A stretch of DNA of 14,898 nt from Funneliformis mosseae (lineage: Eukaryota; Glomeromycota; Glomeromycetes; Glomerales; Glomeraceae). Position numbers and translations under genes: made by a program. Each line of letters begins with the position of its first letter. Position 1 is the stretch's first letter. Below are positions 8,646 to 14,898 of this stretch, piece after piece. The stretch spans positions 1 through 14,898 of the forward strand of contig CAJVPP010002429.1 in assembly GCA_910592005.1 (NCBI GenBank), in the 5' to 3' direction. A model generated the notes under the pieces. The model was not told the origin of the DNA and did no database searches. It was given only the letters and a program-made list of their open reading frames with translations.

Positions 8646-11531
8646 TTAATTTTCACTTTCTTCTTCACAAGCAATATTATTTTTAACCAAAATATTTCTA
8701 ATTTTCTAAAGAATATTTAATAAATCATTATGAGATTTACTTAATAAATCTTGAAAGTATAATTAATCTGAATCATCTAAAGATAGGATTAAGGAATTAA
8801 TTATTGCTAGAATTTGAGTTTTAGTCAAAGAAATTTCAGATTGTTAAAGATTCTCTTCTTCATGAGTTATAGGAATTAGACACTAAATTCCTTGTAGACT
8901 TTTATCAATTAATACTACTTTAATAAATTTATTTTTCTTCATATTTGCAATTTTGCTAAATTTTTTCAGTTCTTCACTTAGTATCAATTCACCAGTAATA
9001 TTTTGGAAATTCTGATTGCTAGTACTATTAGAATTTACAAATTGTATTTTTTTTATTTGAATTCGAAATTATTATGATTCAATTGCAAAATCAGGATATA
9101 TATAAGGCCTATAAATATCACCTTCAGAATACCTATTATATTAAATAAGTTAATACAAAGTTCCATAAATTTAGTGCAATTGTGTGCTGCAATTTCACAA
9201 TATCATTGTAAAAGTATAGAAGAAATCAACAATTTAAGTGCTCTATTAACTTCTTTGAGAACTGCATCAAGATCTTGGTATTGATTCAAAAGTCTAAATT
9301 GTAATATTACAACTCTTTCTTGAATTAGATCACAAATATCAGGTTTTAGTCATAATATTTATTCTTCATCTATAATCTCAATTAATCGATAAATTAGATA
9401 TTATCTGGTAGACTAAATAGGTGCAAATATTTGTCTAACTGCAGTTATTAATAAAAGACTATTTATACGAATACTAGTACAAAAATTAATAATTGTTTAT
9501 AAGTAATAAAATATTTATTCATATTTAAGTTGAAATGTAAGATCATTTTGATTTTAAGCCTATGTAAGATAATCATTAACAGAAGAAGATTCTTCAGAAA
9601 GAACATATAGCTACATTAATTCAAATGCTATTGTATGCCTATATATATTATATATTGAATCGTAAAATTTATGATTATCAGCATATTTCTTAAAAAACTA
9701 AAGTTAGTTTTCAGTTCGATAGCTTTAGCATTGAGTGAAGTGTTTCATATTAATATTCTAATTTAGTTTAACAAATGTCTTTAACATATTCATTTCTTTA
9801 TGAAAAGTACCTGAAACTAATATAAGCTAAGAGAAGTCTTTTTTGATCTTTTATATGTAATTATAAGATACTCTATCATAAACTACTATGATCCACTTAT
9901 GATCATCTTATTTAATATCAGATATCTCCTCTATATGTTTAAAACCTTCTAAATGTTTATGATTGAATTTAGATTAAGGCCTATTAGATCAGGAATAAAC
10001 ATTTGTAGTATGTTGACTCTACCTTCTAAATTTGATTATTGTATAATATTAAAATTTATATTAAAATTTTAATTATTTGATTTTAAAACATAAGGAAGAA
10101 TGACCAATGATTTTTCATTAACATTTGTGATTCTAAGTGGCTTATTAGGTTGTTAACTTATTTTAGCTATTGTTAATAATCTAGTATTGCATGTAGGATA
10201 AATTCATTTTTTATTGTTAATATTAGTTATTTAACAAATAAAGCATTTTTTCATATACCCTAGTTGGTTTTAGTGATGTACTAACTCATCAATTTCATTT
10301 TTTTTGACTCTTTTTGATACAAAATTCTTCTAATAGAGTTGTAAAATATTTGACTAGTTCTTTGTGAATCTCATTTTTTATATCTGAATTTAAATATAAT
10401 AAATTTTTGCATTGTTCTTGAATAAGCTCAGAATATAACTAAGAATTAATATTAGTTTGAATATTATTATATCAATCATAATGAAAATGTAACAAAACTC
10501 ATAACTGTATAAAATACAACTGTATTGTACTCACAATCTAGATAGTTCTTTTATCTCTTTTGCTCGTTATCAAAAGCTAAAAATAAAAGACCTTTAGGAA
10601 AGAATAGCTGTTTAATAACTAAACTTTCTAACCAATAAGTAAATTTTGTATAATTACCAGAATTAATAATATAATTATTGATATTAATGATAGTTTTAGA
10701 TCTCGCTAATAAATATTTGATTACAGAAGCAGCAAGGTTAATAATAAAATATACTTTAAGTTTCTTGCTTCATAAATAGTATCAACCGCTACTGCGCATT
10801 TAAAAAGCTTTTCATCCCTGAGCTGATTATTGCTTTCATTACATATGAAAATTGCTATAAACTTTATGATAACCAGATTTTGTTTAGAAAGCCAGTCAGA
10901 AGTAAAATAACTTAAAAGACTATCAAAATAAATTGTTCCTGATTGTCTATTAAATTGATAATATTATCATAAAAATTTTCACGTTCTTTTTTAGCGATTT
11001 TAATTACAAAATCAATTTTTGTTTTTTAATCCTATACCATCTTCTTTTTAATTCTTCATTTTTAGATTCTAGTTGAACAATCTTTTACTCATATTCTCTT
11101 ATAAGTTTAATATATTTTATTCGCTAAGTTTCAGAATTAGTTAAAGCTTTTTTTGTCTTTAGTAACTCTAGCATAAGACTTTCTTTATTTTGTAGTATGA
11201 TTTCTTTATTTTCAATTGTCCTCAATCTTTTTCATTGACTATTTTTTTCAGAGTTATTTTCTGATATAAATCTATTAAGTAAAGTATCAGTAGCAACAAT
11301 TTGATTATAATGCTTTTCACAAATTGAGTAATTTTCTAAAAAGTTGCATAATAAAGATAATTCAGGAAGATACTTAGCAAAAATATTTATCCAGTCCGCT
11401 GCTGCCCCCACTGATGCATGTCTTTATTTTTGATTCTCTTTGAATTTACATGATATTAAACTTTCTGAATATTTAGCAAAAAAACCTTCAAATATATATG
11501 ACAATCTGTTAGCAGCCAGTTTACTCATCAT
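8646..11531 (-). pseudogene. Large decayed transposase-like gene, family not named
   Basis: Minus strand, from ATGATG (11531-11526) to TAA 8648-8646; about 960 codons with many stops and several frame changes. In order: an N-terminal region ending in a Cys/His motif (ICEKHYNQIVATDTLL, about 11325-11275); a coiled-coil stretch (KNEELKRRWYRIKKQK); a core with ARSKTIINI and FDNEQK (10574-10557) followed by KNYLD and NTVVF; a zinc-ribbon remnant KCFIC (10248-10234) with YPTC (10200-10189), where the first Cys of the second pair is Tyr; a segment KWIIVVYD and FHKEMNMLKTFV (about 9815-9770); a helical part (DICDLIQERVVILQF, YQDLDAVLKEVNRALKLL); and a Lys/Glu-rich end CEEESEN. An Asp strand followed by G-x-x-H-x-x-M-N recalls DUF6589-like, RNase H-type element proteins; this is a weak inference. 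Tolerated loss of frame shows that it is not functional. Confidence 0.7.
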
Positions 11532-11569
11532 TTTAAAAGTTAATATTGAGATAACTTTAGATTAATATT

Positions 11570-11613
11570 ATGCTTTTATATTTTTAGAGGATGAAAGTGG
11601 ATTATAAAAGCAT
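11570..11613 (-). promoter_or_regulatory. TATA box within an 11-bp inverted repeat, upstream of the large pseudogene
   Basis: ATGCTTTTATA (11570-11580) and TATAAAAGCAT (11603-11613) are exact complements around 22 nt. Read on the minus strand, the left arm gives TATAAAAGC about 40 bp before the ATGATG at 11531, a plausible core promoter for the 8646-11531 gene. The right arm offers the same box on the plus strand, where no gene follows. Confidence 0.5.
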
Positions 11614-11858
11614 ACATTCAAAAGAGTATATTTATATATTTATTATAAATACATTATAATATATTTTTTTGCTTTTTGGATCAGTGAAAGTATTATAATC
11701 TTTTAATTAATAGCCAATCAAATTTGTGAAATATGATCACTGATTATTCTAGATTTGATTTCTATTTTAGATAAAATCTTAGACTGAAATATACTCAATA
11801 ATATATTGAATATATTTGACAATATATAATAGATGAATTATACATTCATTGTAGATTT
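11614..11858. other. Upstream region of the large pseudogene
   Basis: A/T-rich, no frame. It contains TAGCCAATCA at 11711-11720 (identical to 4203-4212, CCAAT box) and AATATATTGAATATATTTG-type sequence leading into the tandem array that begins at 11859. Confidence 0.5.
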
Positions 11859-11990
11859 GAATATATTGTCAATATACAATAAAATCTAATTAACTAAGAT
11901 GTGAATATATTTTTTAATATATAAAAGAATCTAATTAACTAAGGTATAAATATATTCTATAGTATATAAAAGAACCATTAACTTACTAAA
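11859..11990. repeat. About 44-bp tandem repeat, three units
   Basis: Units start at 11859, 11903 and about 11947, each with a (G/A)AATATATT start, an AATATA(C/T)AA centre and ATCTAATTAACTAAG (degraded to ACCATTAACTTAC in the third). A more diverged copy may precede at 11808. It is noncoding and lies 330-460 bp upstream of the large pseudogene. Confidence 0.75.
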
Positions 11991-12014
11991 ACAACTATTA
12001 GATTATTATATAAA

Positions 12015-12083
12015 CTTTAAAAGAATCACTATTTAAATACCCTATTTAACAATTGCAATTTGATAGAATTGCACATTAACAGT
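12015..12083. repeat. Dispersed repeat with conserved 8-bp hairpin, copy 2
   Basis: Aligns with 6797-6865. The stem is TGCAATTT (12054-12061) with GAATTGCA (12066-12073) around loop GATA; the last pair is T-G. It is followed by CACATTAACA as in copy 1. On the minus strand the segment begins TGTTAATGTG. It is about 520 bp upstream of the large pseudogene's start. Confidence 0.7.
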
Positions 12084-12194
12084 ATAATTTAACTTCAGAA
12101 TTTTTACATAAATACAGCATATTCACAAAATTTATAATTATAAAAAATGGAGATTTTACTAAAATCATTTTTATTATATATTAATTATTAATTT

Positions 12195-12388
12195 AATAAA
12201 ATAGATATTTATTGAAATAAAAACTGTATTTTTATTAAATAATTAAATGGATAAATATAGATAAATTTCAAAATATAAACTGTATCCTTATTGAATAATA
12301 AAATATATAAATTTTTAAATAAAAACTGTATTCTTATTGAATAATAAAATAGATAAATTGTGAAATAAAAATTTTATTTTTATTAAAT
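12195..12388. repeat. 46-bp tandem repeat, four units
   Basis: Units at 12195-12240, 12241-12296, 12297-12342 and 12343-12388, with consensus AATAAAATAGATAAATT then AAATAAAAACTGTATT and TTATT-AAT. The second unit is 56 bp because of an internal duplication of ATAAAT. Noncoding. Confidence 0.85.
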
Positions 12389-12596
12389 AAATTCATTATG
12401 AATTTTCATTATTTTTTTGATCCTTTTGCAAATTCTTTATAAGAAGTTTTTAGAGTAATTTCAGTTATTTTCCATTTTATTTTATCTCTTTTATTTTTAC
12501 CTATAAAAAATTAATAAATAAAAATAAAAAAATATGAAGCATAAAAAAATCATAAATAAAATAAAGCAACCAAGTTAAAAATGTTGCTATAATTAA
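12389..12596. other. Intergenic, nothing recognised
   Basis: A/T-rich, T-rich then A-rich, with no frame or motif that I can support. Confidence 0.4.
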
Positions 12597-12718
12597 TTGC
12601 AATTATGTGATGCTTATTTGTCACTAGTTGCAATTAGTTGTAACTCAATTTTTATTAATATTGCAACTAGTTGTAATCCTATAATACTTATTTATCACTG
12701 GTTGCAACCAGTTGCAAT
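12597..12718. repeat. Diverged duplication built of TTGCAA palindromes
   Basis: CTTATTTGTCACTAGTTGC (from 12613) and CTTATTTATCACTGGTTGC (from 12687) start two copies offset by 74 bp. Each is bounded by TTGCAA-x-(C/T)AGTTG-type inverted repeats, for example GTTGCAACCAGTTGCAAT at 12701-12718. Differences are mainly transitions. Function unknown. Confidence 0.75.
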
Positions 12719-12883
12719 ATCATCTTTAAACCAAGTAATTAATTTAAAATATATATTAATGTGAAAGAGCAAAGGAGTAAAAAACTAAAAAAAATAATTA
12801 ATAATAAATAGTATTAAATAATAAATTCTAAGACAAGTAAAAAATAGTAAAAGTTGAAAATAATAAAAGAATATATATTATAC

Positions 12884-13115
12884 CTTTTAAAACATTAGAC
12901 ACTTTAGTTATAATTAGAACATTTATTTTTGAGTATCTTTTAAAGTGTTAATAATTTTAGTTATAATTGAAGTATTTGTTTCTTGAGTACTTTTTAAAGT
13001 ATTAGCAACTTCAGTTATAATTAGAATATTTATTTTTTGAATATCTTTCAAAATGCTAGTAACTTTAATTACACCTAAAACATTTACTTTTGAGTAATCA
13101 TCAATAAAATTATTG
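12884..13115 (-). pseudogene. Spliced remnant encoding 18-residue tandem repeats
   Basis: The plus strand shows a 53-54 bp periodicity (TTTAGTTATAATT at 12903 and 12956, diverged copies at 13010 and 13064). On the minus strand the repeats translate in phase as 18-residue units: INILIITEVANTLKSTQE, TNTSIITKIINTLKDTQK and diverged NVLGVIKVTSILKDIQK and NVLIITKVSNVLK. The exon is flanked by GT-AG introns of 59 nt (13174-13116) and 56 nt (12883-12828). Frame is lost at two A-runs by single-base loss, so it is a pseudogene. The pattern I-I-T-x-(I/V)-x-N-x-L-K-x-T-Q suggests a repetitive amphipathic helix or coiled coil. I know no family with this repeat. It may be the tail exon of an element whose other parts are unrecognisable. 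Confidence 0.6.
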
Positions 13116-13174
13116 CTATATAATTAAGTAAAAATTTAAAGATAATAAAAAGAATTTAAATATTAAAAATATAC

Positions 13175-13607
13175 CTAAAATTTTAGGAATTTGTAGTTAT
13201 TATTAACGTTACATATAGAATAATTTATTCTATATTTTATTTTAAAAAAAAGGTAAATATTTTTTTTTTGGTAATAATGAAAGCCCTTTATCTTTTACTT
13301 TTGTAACATTTTTTTTCTTTACTTAATCAACTATTGGTAATATTAATATAAATTTAAATTTTAGCTAATTATCTAAACAGTATATTAGAATAAAATTAAA
13401 AAATATTTACTTATACTATTATAATATGAGATGAACCAATCATAAGATATAAAGTCAGTTTCAGAAATCAGAAATATTGAATTAATTTCCTTAAATTATA
13501 TTAAAATATATTAATATTTAAGCATTTTAAAAATTATTAATTTAAATTGTTTACATCATTAATAACTTCTTTTGCTTTTTTTTTATTAATAGGATAAAGA
13601 TTTATCA
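13175..13607. other. Intergenic, no gene
   Basis: Minus-strand 13175-13200 may be the end of an upstream exon of the 18-residue-repeat remnant. An imperfect palindrome ATAGAATAATTTATTCTAT lies at 13216-13234. T-runs and A/T-rich sequence fill the remainder. Confidence 0.4.
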
Positions 13608-13760
13608 CAGGTAAAATTAGAGTTTCAAATTTTGATCTAAAATTCAGATACCTGATCTGACTTGACTTGAAATTCAGATTAAGATTGACAAGTTATTATA
13701 ATTATACAAATTAAATTAATTTCTAATCTGATTTGATCTGACCTGAACAATTTATCAATT
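13608..13760 (+). mobile_element. Putative 5' terminus of a hAT element with subterminal repeats
   Basis: CAGG at 13608 begins a stretch that contains clustered CTGAcTTGA and ATCTGA-type words in direct and inverted order (CTGATCTGACTTGACTTG near 13652, AATCTGATTTGATCTGACCT near 13726). hAT elements start with CAGG/CAGNG and carry short subterminal repeats for transposase binding, and the BED-hAT frame begins 200 bp on. The 3' terminus and 8-bp target duplication are outside the window or unseen, so the exact end is unproven. Confidence 0.4.
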
Positions 13761-13805
13761 TAATATCATTGATTACAAATTAGTAAATTAGATCACTAAT
13801 CAAAA

Positions 13806-14898
13806 ATGAAGCGTAAAAAAAATAATAAACTAAAAATTCTACTAATAAATACTATTATAAAAAAACAAAAAAAGAATTTTCTACTGATGATAATCATAAT
13901 ATAATAGAACTTGATACCTAAAAAATAAATAAGGAACTTAATAATAAAGAAACTCAAAAAAACAAATAAAAACCTTGATAATAAAGAAACTCAAGAAACA
14001 GATAAAGAACTTGATAATAAAAAAACTTGAGAAATAAATAAGAAAATTAATAATAAAGAAGATGAAAATAAAATTAATAATACTTCAAATTCAATTTTAA
14101 ATACTTTAAACAAAAATAATAAAAAAGGAAGCAATATAGTATGAAAACATTTTGAGAAGTTTAAAGATGAAAAAGATGTACTTTAGATAAAATGTTAATA
14201 TTATAGGTAAAAAAATCTAAAATACTCAAATGAAAAAATTTTTATTTTTAATTTTATATTTTTATAATACTATTTTAATAGTAATTATAAATATAGTATG
14301 AATAATAAAGGATCAATTGATAATTTAATTTACTATTTTAGTACTATATATTTAGATAAAATTAACTCTTCTATTGTAAAGCAAGCAGAGTTTATGAAAA
14401 ATTCTTATAAGAAGGAAAGAAACAACTTGTAAATATAATTTGTTATTTATTTTGATTTTAATATTTAATATAATAAACTTATTAAATTATTATTTATTTG
14501 TAAACGTAGCTATTTACCAATAATATTTTTCATGAAAAATTCACTATATAGATTATTATAGATGATCAATCATTTACCATTGTTAAAATCTCCAGAATTT
14601 TATCATTTAATAAAACTTTGTAATCTATTAGCATATATTCTAACAGTAGATACTGTTAAAAATGATATTTTAAAACTTTTTAATAATTATCAAATAAAAA
14701 TGCAGAACTTATTATAGGTTAAAAAGAATTAAATTAATTTATTATTTGTAAATTTAATGTTATAAATTTTATACTTATTATCTAATTAAATTTGATTTAT
14801 AAAGAATACTTCAGGAAAAATAAATTTTGCATTAGATGCTTAGATTTCACTCAATACTATTGGTTTTCTTAGAATAACATGCTACTATATTGATATAA
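13806..14898 (+). pseudogene. BED-finger hAT transposase, decayed, cut by window end
   Basis: From ATG 13806 a Lys/Asn/Glu-rich N-terminus with a 12-residue repeat leads into a BED zinc finger: SNIV, TGA (14142-14144) where Trp belongs, KHFEKF, then IKC-x-YY with Tyr for the second Cys, an intron-like break, and DNLIYYFSTIYLDKI, in which both zinc-binding His are Tyr (14334-14336 and 14349-14351). Next come IIIDDQSFTIVK and SPEFYHLIKLCNLLAYI, and NDILKLFNNYQIK, as in hAT transposases. Then KINFALDA, TAG (14841-14843, expected Trp), IS, which holds the first catalytic Asp (14835-14837) of the RNase H-like fold. The window ends soon after. Stops, frameshifts and lost zinc ligands show that it is inactive. 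Introns probably lie near 14230-14280, 14432-14510 and 14719-14800. Confidence 0.8.
13931..14075 (+). repeat. 36-bp coding tandem repeat (12-residue unit) in the hAT N-terminus
   Basis: Units at 13931-13967 (37 bp), 13968-14003, 14004-14039 and 14040-14075 encode KELDNKETQETD-like peptides. The first unit has one extra A in an A-run, which shifts the frame. A charged, repeat-expanded linker sits between the start and the BED finger. Confidence 0.85.

Noticed and set aside
4477..11531. Alternative genetic code, because stops fall at Gln/Trp/Arg positions
   Set aside because: All three stop codons are involved, frameshifts and lost catalytic residues accompany them, and the intact genes in the window use the standard code.

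Overview
The window reads as very AT-rich nuclear DNA of a fungus, most likely an arbuscular mycorrhizal fungus (Glomeromycotina, Rhizophagus-like). The basis is short GT-AG introns of about 56-90 nt, Asn/Lys/Ile-rich proteins, and a dense mix of decayed DNA transposons of kinds I associate with that group. The assignment is an inference from sequence character, not a database match.

Layout. 1-1250 (+): the 3' end of an apparently intact, spliced gene for a multi-spanning membrane protein (four exons resolved). 1251-2243: an almost pure A/T stretch. 2244: a CACTA-like terminal motif without a visible partner. 2833-3287 (-): two spliced exons of a PD-(D/E)XK (Mrr/type IV restriction endonuclease-like) protein, well preserved except for a frame break at a 25-bp tandem repeat; its 5' exons are probably in the less AT-rich block up to about 3640. 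3699-4261: several perfect inverted repeats. 4477-about 6316 (-): a decayed Crypton-like tyrosine recombinase gene with four exons; catalytic His and Tyr remain but Arg, His and Arg are lost. 6306-6700 and 8029-8375: two diverged copies of an LTR-like or promoter-like module (9-bp minisatellite, TATA box, AATAAA). 7110-7925 (-): two small coding remnants. 8646-11531 (-): a roughly 960-codon decayed gene with an N-terminal Cys/His region, coiled coil, zinc-ribbon remnant and transposase-like core motifs; I cannot name the family securely. 12884-13115 (-): a spliced remnant encoding 18-residue tandem repeats. 13608-14898 (+): the 5' part of a decayed hAT transposase gene (36-bp coding repeat, BED finger, start of the RNase H-like domain), cut by the window end.

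The decay follows one pattern. In all three large transposon genes the in-frame stops and lost key residues sit where Gln, Arg, Trp, His or Cys codons are expected and are explained by C-to-T changes on one strand or the other (CAA/CAG to TAA/TAG, CGA to TGA, TGG to TAG/TGA, CAT to TAT, TGT to TAT). The membrane-protein gene and the Mrr-like exons do not show this. It resembles cytosine deamination (5mC decay or RIP-like mutation) confined to the transposon block.

The least explained items are a short hairpin conserved with a compensatory base-pair change about 500 bp upstream of two unrelated transposon genes, the paired 9-bp-repeat modules, the unnamed large element gene, and the 18-residue repeat remnant.
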